NCBI RefSeq assembly: GCF_900185645.1
Contig: NZ_FYAM01000011.1
Coordinates: 248,001-312,000 of the forward strand
Source of the DNA: Clostridium sp. BSD9I1
GTDB taxonomy: Bacteria; Bacillota; Clostridia; Clostridiales; Clostridiaceae
Direction: 5' to 3'
DNA: 64,000 nucleotides
Part shown: positions 36,121-44,733 of the stretch, in pieces
Layout of the letters: each line of letters starts with the position of its first letter
How positions within the stretch are numbered: the stretch's first letter is position 1
Position numbers and translations under genes: made by a program
The notes under the pieces: generated by a model
Seen by the model: the letters and a program-made list of their open reading frames with translations, nothing else
What the model was told of the DNA's origin: nothing
The model's database searches: none

Positions 36121-38919
36121 TTATTCCCCTTCAACTACCTCACCTGATAACCTTACAACTTTGTTAAGCATTTCTATTAATTTTTCCCTCTCACCACTTT
36201 CATTAGTTGAAATTCTAAGCAAAGGCAAATTTATCTGCTCTAATACCTTATCTTTCATTGAATCTCTTATTAACTGCTTCTTATTATTTTTATGATACTC
36301 ATGTCCATCCACCTCAATAACAAGAACAGGTTCCTTATCTAACTTATTAAAAATTAAAAAATCCACATGAGTCCAAGGATTTTGCACAAAGTTCTTTTCT
36401 TCACTATTTAAATTAGAGCAATCCCTTACAATGGATTTCAGTGGTACATGCAGAACACATTTAAAAGATGAAAATTCTTGATAATTCAATACTTCCTCAA
36501 TGACACTATACATTAAATTTTCTGACTTATACTCAGAAACATGTTTACTTGAATTCATCACTTTAAGCAGCTTATCTGAGTACTCGCTGTACAGTAAATC
36601 AAATACAGATACCTTCTGACTTTTGATAATAGCTTCCTCTAATGAATTATATTCTATATATCTAATTAAATCTCCAATATTAGTTCCATGCTGCTTGAAT
36701 AGTTTGTTTGATGTTACCACTATAAGTTCCTTAACAGCACGGGAAACAGCCACATTAATTAAATTCGGATCATCTACAAATGAATTAATATCATTAACTA
36801 CAGTAGTAAATATTATTGTATTCTTTTCTCTTCCTTGAAATTTATGTACTGTATCAACTTCTATTGGTGATTCTCCAATGAATTTATCAGTTTCAGTAAC
36901 TTGTTTTCTATAAGGGCATATAATCCCAACTTCACTGCCATCCCCATATGCTGCCTTATTTTCATTTATAATTTCATCCCTAATGACCTCTATTTGCCTA
37001 ATGTTATACCAACCCTTTTCCCTATCAAACTTATCTTTACGTGCATGATTGCCTGGTGCAGTTTTATAAATTTTTAAGGGCTTTTCCTCAGAATTTTCTT
37101 TAGTCATAATTATAAGCTGATTATTGTAAAACTTTTCATTACAAAAGCCAATTATTTTAGGATTACATCTATAGTGCTCACTTAGTAAGGTCTTAGGTAA
37201 ATCATCCTTATATATCTTCATTAAAGATGATATTATACTATATTTACTATAATTATAAAATTCAGCTATATTGTCAGAATAAAACATTTCATTACTTATC
37301 TTTTCAAGCTGAGAATCAACAATTTGAGGCAGCTGCTTCACATCCCCAACTATAACTACATTTTTGCAGCAAGCTAGGGCCAGGGAAGCTGTAACTAAAT
37401 CAACCTGAGAAGCTTCATCAATAACTATATAATCAAATAAATAGTTTTCAGAAATACTACTGATTATGGAATGAGTAGTGCTTAAAATAACAGGATATTC
37501 AAATAAGAAGTTTTTAAAATTACTCTTATAACTTTTAGCTGTAAAACTTTTTCTATACTTTTTTGAATATTTTCTATATAATTCACTGTTAAATAGTTTT
37601 ACAGATAGGTCAACATATGTTTCCATAAGCTCTTTATAGTTTTTACTTTCAAGCTTTAATTCTAAATCCTGTATTTGCTGTTCTCTTTCTTTAATAGCAA
37701 TTTTATAATAATCTCTTTTTAAGGAAAAAATAATGTCCATATTATTTTCATTAAAAAATTTAAACTTCCAAATACCATATTTAAGAAGTAAATAAACTTT
37801 TATCTTTAATTTGCTTTTTCTATAAGCTTCCTCTGAACTTTCTAAATAAGCTATAAAATCTAGTATGAAATTACCTGACCATCTTCTATAAACAGAGAAT
37901 TTAGAAACGGAAATATATACATCTTTAAAATTTGCTTCATAATAGCTCTGTTCTATCCTCAGTTTTGAAAGTTCTTCTTTTAACTTTGCTATTTTATTTT
38001 GTTTTTCAATAAGCTCATCTAATTTATTAGAAATATGGGAAAGTTCTTCATACAAAATTTTCGTTTCTTCCTTTTCTATGCTCCAATCCTTAATATCTGG
38101 CACATCAGTTTGTTTATGCTCAAAAAAATTAGTTTTATTTTCTGCATTACCTAATAATGCTGTAATAAAACCATAACCGTTTTTCTCCAGCTTCTCTTGA
38201 ACATTAGATGTTGCAGAATTATTACTTGATACAATACCAATAGTCTTTCCTTTAGCTACAACATTTGCAATAATATTTAATATAGTTTGTGTCTTACCTG
38301 TCCCTGGAGGACCTTCTATAATACTAATGGAATTTTCTAAGGAGGTTATAACTGCCTTCTTTTGACTTAAATTGAATCCAAATGGAAATATAGGTATATC
38401 CTTATTCTTATTTTTCTTAATTTCGCTTCCTGATAAATATGTTGACAATACACTTCTATTACTAATCTTAGTTAGTTTTTCATATTGCTCAAACAATATA
38501 GATCTGCCATTGTCCATAACACTTATGTATGGGCATAGATTTTTTAGATACTCAAAAATAGCCTTTGGTTGCTTTTGAGTAAGACAAGAACCTTCATAGC
38601 TTATTCTCGATTTATGATAAGTCTCCGACCTTCCGCTATCGTTAATTACTTTGATATATTCTCCAAAGTCAAGTACTGTGCCTGAATTTTTTATAGGAAA
38701 TCCATCCATTAGCAAAATTTTATCATTTAAATTTATGGTTTTTGGATTCTTTAACACAAGTACATTGAATGAATTATAATTATAGGTTTTATTTGAATGA
38801 AGATAGGTTATCGCTACTTGATCTGATGCATAATGTAAATCAGCTATCTCATCAGTTTTGTCTTCATATTCTTTTGTCTTACTGCTTTTTATTAAAACTA
38901 GTTGTGTATTAATATCCAT
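36121..38919 (-). CDS. UPF1-like SF1 helicase with DUF2726 nuclease-like C-terminus
   Basis: A 932-aa protein. The N-terminal 190 residues are uncharacterised. The SF1 helicase has Walker A IIEGPPGTGKTQTILNII, the DEAS box YIVIDEASQVDL, GDVKQLPQI, and the late motifs VDTVHKFQGREKNTIIF and INVAVSRAVKEL. A coiled-coil insert separates motifs I and II. The last 110 residues form a DUF2726/PDDEXK-like domain: HVDFLIFNK, then VLVIEVDGHEYH. Helicase-nuclease fusions of this kind are common in defence islands. It is a single-gene unit between two dispersed repeat elements. Start ATG 38919 follows AGGAG. Confidence 0.8.
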   Translation of the reverse strand: MDINTQLVLIKSSKTKEYEDKTDEIADLHYASDQVAITYLHSNKTYNYNSFNVLVLKNPKTINLNDKILLMDGFPIKNSGTVLDFGEYIKVINDSGRSETYHKSRISYEGSCLTQKQPKAIFEYLKNLCPYISVMDNGRSILFEQYEKLTKISNRSVLSTYLSGSEIKKNKNKDIPIFPFGFNLSQKKAVITSLENSISIIEGPPGTGKTQTILNIIANVVAKGKTIGIVSSNNSATSNVQEKLEKNGYGFITALLGNAENKTNFFEHKQTDVPDIKDWSIEKEETKILYEELSHISNKLDELIEKQNKIAKLKEELSKLRIEQSYYEANFKDVYISVSKFSVYRRWSGNFILDFIAYLESSEEAYRKSKLKIKVYLLLKYGIWKFKFFNENNMDIIFSLKRDYYKIAIKEREQQIQDLELKLESKNYKELMETYVDLSVKLFNSELYRKYSKKYRKSFTAKSYKSNFKNFLFEYPVILSTTHSIISSISENYLFDYIVIDEASQVDLVTASLALACCKNVVIVGDVKQLPQIVDSQLEKISNEMFYSDNIAEFYNYSKYSIISSLMKIYKDDLPKTLLSEHYRCNPKIIGFCNEKFYNNQLIIMTKENSEEKPLKIYKTAPGNHARKDKFDREKGWYNIRQIEVIRDEIINENKAAYGDGSEVGIICPYRKQVTETDKFIGESPIEVDTVHKFQGREKNTIIFTTVVNDINSFVDDPNLINVAVSRAVKELIVVTSNKLFKQHGTNIGDLIRYIEYNSLEEAIIKSQKVSVFDLLYSEYSDKLLKVMNSSKHVSEYKSENLMYSVIEEVLNYQEFSSFKCVLHVPLKSIVRDCSNLNSEEKNFVQNPWTHVDFLIFNKLDKEPVLVIEVDGHEYHKNNKKQLIRDSMKDKVLEQINLPLLRISTNESGEREKLIEMLNKVVRLSGEVVEGE

Positions 38920-39103
38920 GGGATTCTCCTAAAATTCATACTAGTTATCCTAGATTTCATTAACATTAATAATTATCTTGTTTTATTGATATCATTGGTT
39001 ATAACCAATATTTTTTCCATAAATTAGTGTTTCATACATTAGAATATTCTTGGTCGTTGAAGTATATCCTTTTTATTTAATTAATATAATTTTAATAAAA
39101 AAT

Positions 39104-39168
39104 AAGCATAGGCTATAAAACCCATGCTTTATCAAAGTATCACTTGCCACTTGCCACGTGGGTGGCAC
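39104..39168 (-). repeat. Dispersed terminator-box element, copy G
   Basis: Hairpin 39104-39129, box 39141-39168. Its left flank (39058-39103) also matches that of copy K at 45935-45977, so the repeat unit is about 110 bases. A 20-base piece of the glycosylase tail follows at 39171-39190. Confidence 0.8.
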
Positions 39169-39170
39169 TA

Positions 39171-39190
39171 ATTATCCTTATACCTTCAAC
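39171..39190 (-). pseudogene. Short copy of the glycosylase gene tail
   Basis: ATTATCCTTATACCTTCAAC differs by one base from 42210-42229 in the uracil-DNA glycosylase gene and directly follows box G. Too short to be certain, but the same join is seen at box F. Confidence 0.5.
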
Positions 39191-39219
39191 TATCATTTAA
39201 TCAATCCCTTTTTATATAC

Positions 39220-41016
39220 TTATTGAAGGAACTTTTCGTTGTGCTTATAAATTTTCTCTATCCTTACTTTCTTATTGGAATTAGAAAGAATTTTATATAA
39301 TATTCTGGTTGGAAATCCACATGGAAGCGAAAATCCCATATGTTCATATTCACCGCCATTATACGGTACCTTACCTCTACTTACAGACTTATAATCTTTA
39401 AGTGAATGTAACTCCATAAGTGCTCTCTCAATTTCCCATACTTCCTTCTTTGAAAATTTAATAGAATCTCTTATAGCCATATTAGTTATGTCAAAATCTG
39501 GATAATAAACCTTCCACTTATCTTCTATTTCCTTTCTTCTTATTTCTTCTGTTTTCTGTATCTTTTTATCTTTATCCTCAATACTATTTTTTAGCACCTC
39601 ATTTTCTTTTTTCAGCTCTATATTTCTCAATTCAGTTTCTTTAACCTTCAATGTTTTATCATCAATTTCCTCTGATGCTTGTTTTATAATTTCTTCTTGA
39701 TATGCTATAGAATTGTTTAAATTTATAAATTCTTTTTTATATTTTTCATTTAATACTTTTAGTTCCCCTATTTCGTTATTTATTATTTCTTTATTTTCTA
39801 GGGTAACTTCCTTCTCTAGTCTAAATACCTCTATCTCTAATGCTTTTAATTTTTTAATTATCTCTTCTTTTTCTGAGTTTAATTTTAATATCTTATTCCT
39901 TGATTCACTTCTTCGATTACCTTCTTTATTTATTATATTTTTATACCTATGTATATCCGTAAGCAACTTAGAGTGCTCATACTCTAAATTGCTGATTTTG
40001 CCTTGTAACCTACTATTGTCTTCTACAAGCTTTTTATATTCTTCATCTCTTTTTCTTATTTCCTCTAAAAGTTCCTGATTGGTTTCGTAGCTAGGCAAAT
40101 CTTCATTTTTAGGAACAAAACTTCCCCCAAAAACATTTATAGAATCAAATACTAATTGAGCTAACATCTCATTTTTAAGCTTTTTGTTTCCTTTTGTAAA
40201 TTGCCACACTGTAGTTCCAGCAACAAAAGCTACTCCAGCAGGGCCTAGTATAAATGATAAAGCACTAGTTGCACCAGTGTAAACAGCAAAAGGAAGTGTT
40301 ATCCCAAGAATTGTAGTAAAAACTGCGTGAATAATTGTTGTCAACCCCATAAATGCTCCAAATCCTGTCGCTGACATTGTTCCAATTATGAGAGCTGGTG
40401 TTCCTGTTTTCATTAATACTTTTCTTATTTCTTTACCAGTAAGATTTTGAATTCCTAGAACCTCTTTTAATTTTTCTCTATCATGTTCACTGATATTCTC
40501 AATATTCTTCTCTATCTCTTTTATAGTTTTTTCAGCTTCTTCTTGATTCTGTGTATTAAGCTCTTTTTGAATACTTGATAATACCTTTTCAAAATATCTT
40601 CTATAAATCCCGTCTGCCTTTTGCGCAGTTGTAAGATTTTTATCTATATTAAAATGATCCGCTACTAAATTAATAATACATACTGATATAGCATCCTTTG
40701 ATTGTTCTCCAACCATATTGGCTTTTTCTTTTAATAAGTTCATTAATTTATCATCTAATTGGCTTCTACTTAAATTTATAATTTTATTTTTCTCTTCAAG
40801 AATATAATCTTCTATTTTCTTTTCTTCAATTATCTTAACTCCAGGATCTTTACCAAAAAATTTACCAATGTTGTTAATAGCCTTCGTACTTTTATTAGCA
40901 ACTGTAGTTCCATATCCTTTAATAACATTCTCCATATTTACAGCTTGAAGCATTGCAATGTTATCTATTATTACATTATCATCTAATTTTTCTAACCCAT
41001 CAAAAATATTTGGCAT
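39220..41016 (-). CDS. YaaW-like membrane domain, coiled coil and possible RelE-like C-terminus
   Basis: A 598-aa protein of unusual architecture. Residues 60-290 match the YaaW/UPF0174 family: GKEIRKVLMKTGTPALIIGT, then hydrophobic helices ending SALSFILGPAGVAFVAGTTV. Residues 310-490 are continuous coiled coil. The last 110 residues are globular (HMGFSLPCGFPTRILYKILS, then VRIEKIYKHNEKFL), with the strand order and ending of RelE/ParE-type toxins; this last call is tentative. A membrane-anchored or membrane-inserting protein with a toxin-like tail would fit abortive defence. Start ATG 41016 follows AAAGGAAC. It is a single gene between repeats G and H. Confidence 0.6.
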   Translation of the reverse strand: MPNIFDGLEKLDDNVIIDNIAMLQAVNMENVIKGYGTTVANKSTKAINNIGKFFGKDPGVKIIEEKKIEDYILEEKNKIINLSRSQLDDKLMNLLKEKANMVGEQSKDAISVCIINLVADHFNIDKNLTTAQKADGIYRRYFEKVLSSIQKELNTQNQEEAEKTIKEIEKNIENISEHDREKLKEVLGIQNLTGKEIRKVLMKTGTPALIIGTMSATGFGAFMGLTTIIHAVFTTILGITLPFAVYTGATSALSFILGPAGVAFVAGTTVWQFTKGNKKLKNEMLAQLVFDSINVFGGSFVPKNEDLPSYETNQELLEEIRKRDEEYKKLVEDNSRLQGKISNLEYEHSKLLTDIHRYKNIINKEGNRRSESRNKILKLNSEKEEIIKKLKALEIEVFRLEKEVTLENKEIINNEIGELKVLNEKYKKEFINLNNSIAYQEEIIKQASEEIDDKTLKVKETELRNIELKKENEVLKNSIEDKDKKIQKTEEIRRKEIEDKWKVYYPDFDITNMAIRDSIKFSKKEVWEIERALMELHSLKDYKSVSRGKVPYNGGEYEHMGFSLPCGFPTRILYKILSNSNKKVRIEKIYKHNEKFLQ

Positions 41017-41191
41017 ATTATAGTTCCTTTCCCTTTTTAATATTACCTTTTTAATTTAACACAATATTACATGTAACTCAAATTATTGATTTGCTATATA
41101 TTATAGTTTTTAAAAATTACCCATTAATATTGTCTATGAATTTACAGAAAAAACCTTCTTTTAATTCGATTACCTATAACTTTACAAAAAT

Positions 41192-41259
41192 AAGCATGTG
41201 CCTCAACAGCCCCATGCTTTATTTAAGTACAACTTGCCACTTGTCATGTGGGTGGCACC
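41192..41259 (-). repeat. Dispersed terminator-box element, copy H
   Basis: Hairpin AAGCATGTGCC...CCCATGCTT at 41192-41219, box 41231-41259. The box supplies the last codons and stop of the gene remnant on its right. Confidence 0.8.
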
Positions 41260-41385
41260 TCTAGTATATGTGTGAGTATATTCTTTTCTTCATCTTCATA
41301 CAAATGATATGTGGTATGAAATTTTTTACTATCAATATAATTAAAGTTTAGTATATTTATTTGAATACCCTTATATTCCTCTAAA
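41249..41385 (-). pseudogene. 3' fragment of an unidentified gene running into box H
   Basis: The minus strand reads KFLEEYKGIQINILNFNYID, then KKFHTTYHLYEDEEKNILTH and ILEVPPT before TGA, where VPPT* is translated from the repeat box itself. There is no start or upstream part; the gene at 41390 ends just before. I do not recognise the family. Confidence 0.5.
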
Positions 41386-41389
41386 AATT

Positions 41390-42007
41390 TTAATTTTCCT
41401 TGTTATCACTAAGTAAATCCATCATTTTCCTATATGCATCACTTTCTTTTTCTAGGTCAGATAACTTATCTAAGTATACTTTGCACTTTGCATAATTACC
41501 TCTTTTGTACATTTCCGTAGCCTTGTGCCACCTGTAGGCATCCCAATAACTTTTTTTACGCATTTCTACAACACCTAAAATCTCTAATACAAATCCAATT
41601 AGTAATAATAGTGGCATTCCAAAACCTATGATTATGCAAAGCAGTCCTCCATAAATATAATAAGCTGGTTTGTTTTTTGCCTTTGTATTTATTCTTAATT
41701 CATTTTGCAATTCTTTTACACCTTGCCATAAATTAGAGTTATATCTTTGATTATTTTTAGAATTGTTTCTAGGCCTAGCTTTTAAACTACCTTTAGTACT
41801 GCTGGCAGCTTTTATAATATCATTAACTCCAAAGGTTGTTTTATTATAAACTTTATTATATGCGGCCCTTTTAGGATCCTTAATCCACCCCATGCCCTTT
41901 TTTCCATACCCAGGAATAATTGCTTTTTTAACTCTTCTTTTTAGCTTTCCAGTTGTTCTTGCCTTTATGCTTTTCTTTAGTGAAGGCTTTCTCATTCCAA
42001 ACTTCAT
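41390..42007 (-). CDS. Hypothetical membrane protein with basic N-terminus and TPR-like tail
   Basis: A 205-aa protein. I place the start at the second ATG, 42007, since AAAGGATG is too close to the first. The first 80 residues are very basic (KKSIKARTTGKLKRRVKKAI). Two membrane helices follow (YYIYGGLLCIIIGFGMPLLL and LIGFVLEILGVVEM), then a helical pair YKRGNYAKCKVYLDKLSDLE like half a TPR. Function unknown. It precedes the YaaW-like gene in transcription order, separated by repeat H and a gene fragment. Confidence 0.55.
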   Translation of the reverse strand: MKFGMRKPSLKKSIKARTTGKLKRRVKKAIIPGYGKKGMGWIKDPKRAAYNKVYNKTTFGVNDIIKAASSTKGSLKARPRNNSKNNQRYNSNLWQGVKELQNELRINTKAKNKPAYYIYGGLLCIIIGFGMPLLLLIGFVLEILGVVEMRKKSYWDAYRWHKATEMYKRGNYAKCKVYLDKLSDLEKESDAYRKMMDLLSDNKEN

Positions 42008-42129
42008 ATTCTTCATCCTTTTTATTTGATATTTCTATAATTATTGTAACATTTTTATATGAAGACTAACTTACATTTATGAAAGTTCTTTTTTATTTCT
42101 AATATCTATAACAACTTTAATAAATAGCA

Positions 42130-42170
42130 AAAAGATAGCTGACTATTTTTTCTATTCAAGCTATCTTTTT
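42130..42170 (-). terminator. Terminator of the glycosylase gene
   Basis: Stem AAAAGATAGCT/AGCTATCTTTT with an A/T loop, 20 bases past the stop at 42191. Unrelated to the dispersed AAGCATG family. Confidence 0.75.
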
Positions 42171-42190
42171 AAATTATGCACCCGTGAGCC

Positions 42191-42832
42191 TTATTTTAAT
42201 TTTTCTTTTATCATCCTTATACCTTCAACAAATTCATTCTTCCCACCTTGTGCAGGATGTCTCACTTTTTCACAGCTAATACCTAGTTTATTGAGGCTTT
42301 CCTCTGCTTTATTTCCCATGGCAACTACCTTTTCAATATTAAACATTTCAATCATCTGAAGCAGTGGCTTCTCACCTATTAATAGTTCCTTTTTTAAAGG
42401 TGTTCTATTGCTTTCCCCATTGTCCCTTTTATATGGGTGAAAGGGAAACGCATTCCAAGACAGCACCATCATGTCATATTCTACAAGAGTGGTCCATATT
42501 ATTGTAGCTGTTGCCTCTTTAAGGAGCTTGTCCTTTTCTAGAGCCAACCTATATCCATTTTCCCTACCAAATATCTCTAGGCCATTTATATTATTCATAA
42601 GCAAATGCTCACTAGTAAAAGGTACACCAGTAAGACGGCATCCTCTATATCCTGGTGCTTCTCCAACAAGTATTATCTTGGGCTTCAATTTATACATCTG
42701 CTTTAAATAAATCATCAAATTCTCTCTTCTTATAGAGTTCTCCTCATGTTCATAGGAGTATTGATTGCATACATTGGGCATGGCCTCTATTAATGCTAGA
42801 TCTTCTACAAATGTCTCTATATTTTTTATCAT
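42191..42832 (-). CDS. Uracil-DNA glycosylase superfamily protein
   Basis: A 213-aa protein, start ATG 42832 with AAGGATT upstream. The active-site region is ILVGEAPGYRGCRLTGVPFT, the GEAPG motif of family 4/5-like glycosylases. SWNAFPFHPYKR carries the conserved Asn, and the leucine-loop motif is RHPAQGGKN instead of HPS. It likely removes uracil or related bases from DNA, although many such proteins in islands are uncharacterised. The gene's 3' 71 bases are duplicated at 36031-36101 beside a repeat element. Confidence 0.75.
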   Translation of the reverse strand: MIKNIETFVEDLALIEAMPNVCNQYSYEHEENSIRRENLMIYLKQMYKLKPKIILVGEAPGYRGCRLTGVPFTSEHLLMNNINGLEIFGRENGYRLALEKDKLLKEATATIIWTTLVEYDMMVLSWNAFPFHPYKRDNGESNRTPLKKELLIGEKPLLQMIEMFNIEKVVAMGNKAEESLNKLGISCEKVRHPAQGGKNEFVEGIRMIKEKLK

Positions 42833-42894
42833 TATAACCAATCCTTTTTATATCTCTAAATCATATATATGAGATGATTTTATTGTCTCTTATA

Positions 42895-43347
42895 TTATGC
42901 TTTAAACTTATAATTTAACTTTACTATCTCGTTAGATGCTTCTAAAAATATGTCTAGATATATTATTTCTGAATGACAAAATTTAATAATGTCCTGTTCT
43001 GCAACATCCCTTTTATAGTAATCATGAGTGAATCTATTTCTAAGAACTACGCACTTAACCATAAAATTAGAAAGAAAATCATCCATTAACCCGTACATTG
43101 CGGCAGATTTAATTAAATCAACTCCGCTTAATCTAGTATTGTATCTATCATTGATTACTAAGTAAGTTTCACAAATATCTATGATGTACTCTGTAAAGTC
43201 TGAGAAATATCCGGTCATGCCTCTTGCCACTATTTCATTTGGAGATTCACAATACAGCTCAACAGCCTTCCTAATTTTAATTAGGAAGGCATATGCACTG
43301 TTAAATTTATCATTTAATCTTTCTTTTTTATATTTATAATACACCAT
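42895..43347 (-). CDS. HEPN domain protein of HEPN/MNT module 1
   Basis: A 150-aa all-helical protein with the RX4HxY ribonuclease motif RNRFTHDYY near residue 120, typical of HEPN toxins. It overlaps the upstream nucleotidyltransferase gene by 14 bases. In characterised HepT/MntA pairs the HEPN protein is a toxic RNase that is silenced by AMPylation of the motif Tyr by the MNT partner. This protein is more divergent than HepT but keeps the motif. Membrane features are absent. Confidence 0.75.
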   Translation of the reverse strand: MVYYKYKKERLNDKFNSAYAFLIKIRKAVELYCESPNEIVARGMTGYFSDFTEYIIDICETYLVINDRYNTRLSGVDLIKSAAMYGLMDDFLSNFMVKCVVLRNRFTHDYYKRDVAEQDIIKFCHSEIIYLDIFLEASNEIVKLNYKFKA

Positions 43348-43774
43348 ACTTTGATTCCCAATCCCTTCTAATTAGACTAATTAGCCTTTCATTAACTCTA
43401 TTAAACTTACTAATATATAATAAAAAGTCGTAATGAAGCTCCATGTCAAAAATAATTTTATCTGTAAAATCTATATAAATATCTGCAAATACTGTATCGA
43501 AGTTATTTAAAGCTATAAAGGTGAAATGAATATTGTCATATTCAAAATATTCTTTTAGAAGTGGATAATAATAGTCTTCTAATTTACATTCCAAGTCAAA
43601 ATCCGAATGCTTAACTAAAACTAAGATATCAATGTCACTTCTTTCCTTATTCCAAAATCTTGTATTATAACTACCAAATAACGTTAAAGAAATTACATTT
43701 TCATCATATCTAGATAAAGTACTGTCTGATAGCAACTTGCTAATCACTTCACTATTTTGAACATACTCACTCAT
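43334..43774 (-). CDS. MNT nucleotidyltransferase of HEPN/MNT module 1
   Basis: A 146-aa minimal nucleotidyltransferase. The catalytic GSx10DxD motif is LFGSYNTRFWNKERSDIDIL, and a third Asp can be provided by IYIDFTD. Its stop overlaps the HEPN gene start. It is predicted to act as the antitoxin that AMPylates the HEPN ribonuclease. Start ATG 43774 has GGAGGTAATATT upstream. Confidence 0.8.
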   Translation of the reverse strand: MSEYVQNSEVISKLLSDSTLSRYDENVISLTLFGSYNTRFWNKERSDIDILVLVKHSDFDLECKLEDYYYPLLKEYFEYDNIHFTFIALNNFDTVFADIYIDFTDKIIFDMELHYDFLLYISKFNRVNERLISLIRRDWESKYGVL

Positions 43775-43863
43775 AATATTACCTCCATATAAAAATCCTA
43801 CAAATCTAAAATAAATATTACATATACAGTTATTTTAACAGTTTGGATCATGATTAACAACTA

Positions 43864-43891
43864 ACTTGCCACTTGTCACGTGGGTGGCACC
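43864..43891 (-). repeat. Dispersed box, copy I (no hairpin)
   Basis: ACTTGCCACTTGTCACGTGG and GTGGCACC immediately after the stop of the truncated HEPN gene at 43895. Confidence 0.75.
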
Positions 43892-43894
43892 ATA

Positions 43895-44176
43895 TTATCT
43901 ATAGTTTTCTTCAATCCATTGATTTATATAATTTACAAACTTAGAAAAGTCATCTAAATGGTTGTGTAATATATCTATTATTATTTTTTCATCAACTCTC
44001 ATATAATCATGGACAAGAATATTTCTAAAGGATATCATGTTAGCTATTTCCTTGGAAAACTTTTGCGGTAAGACCTTGTTCTGTCCTAAGCTTAAAATAA
44101 CTTCCCTATATGTGTCTGGTTTCTCTATATCTAATACTGAAATAATTATATATCCCCCGCTTCTTTTTTTGCCCAC
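43895..44176 (-). pseudogene. HepT-like HEPN ribonuclease, N-terminally truncated
   Basis: The C-terminal 80 residues are canonical HepT (DUF86): KPDTYREVILSLGQNKVLP, then SFRNILVHDYMRVDEKII with the catalytic RNILVHDY. Full HepT is about 140 aa, and here the first 55-60 residues, including the helix that precedes GGYIII, are absent. The reading frame begins in sequence shared with the 3' end of the mntA gene, and no ribosome site fits. A small deletion appears to have joined mntA to the middle of hepT. Confidence 0.7.
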
Positions 44177-44580
44177 TCTTTTATATATTTCATTTGAGTT
44201 CTTCTAAAAGGCTCCATATCCATATATTCTTTAAGGACTCTAACCTCAAAATTCACCTTAGCATCTTCATTTTCCATATAAACAAGTTTTCCATACTTAA
44301 TAACTTGATGCTTTAATACAGAATTAGCATTATTTAATATAACTAAATCTATATCATTTCTTTTAAAAACATCAATAAACTCACCTATTAATGCTAGCTT
44401 ATCTAAGGGATTATAGTTATCCTCCAAAAGCACAGCTATGTCTAAATCGCTGTCTTTGCCATTTGTCCCCTTTGCATAAGATCCAAATATATAAATTAAT
44501 TTTATTCCATAACTATCTATTAGTGTCTCTAAATTATTTTCAAGTATATCTTTAACTTCACATAAATCTTTTTGAATCAT
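44146..44580 (-). CDS. mntA: MntA-type nucleotidyltransferase antitoxin of module 2
   Basis: A 144-aa MNT protein: IYIFGSYAKGTNGKDSDLDI is the GSx10DxD catalytic signature, and the third acidic residue is in FKRNDIDLVIL. The tail YMDMEPFRRTQMKYIKEWAK is typical of MntA. It normally AMPylates HepT. Its partner at 43895 is truncated, so it may be an orphan antitoxin. The two genes overlap by 31 bases in different frames because of the deletion. Confidence 0.8.
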   Translation of the reverse strand: MIQKDLCEVKDILENNLETLIDSYGIKLIYIFGSYAKGTNGKDSDLDIAVLLEDNYNPLDKLALIGEFIDVFKRNDIDLVILNNANSVLKHQVIKYGKLVYMENEDAKVNFEVRVLKEYMDMEPFRRTQMKYIKEWAKKEAGDI

Positions 44581-44661
44581 AGTTTTACCTACCTTGAAAT
44601 TAGTACTTTGTAAGTATTATATCATTATTATCAGCTAATATATAATAAATTTTACAAAAAT

Positions 44662-44726
44662 AAGCATGGTCTCTAAAACCATGCTTCATCTCAGTATCAC
44701 TTGCCACTTGCCATGTGGGTGGCACC
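44662..44726 (-). repeat. Dispersed terminator-box element, copy J
   Basis: Hairpin AAGCATGGTC...ACCATGCTT at 44662-44686, box 44698-44726, eight bases past the pgeF stop. Confidence 0.8.
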
Positions 44727-44733
44727 ACGCTTA

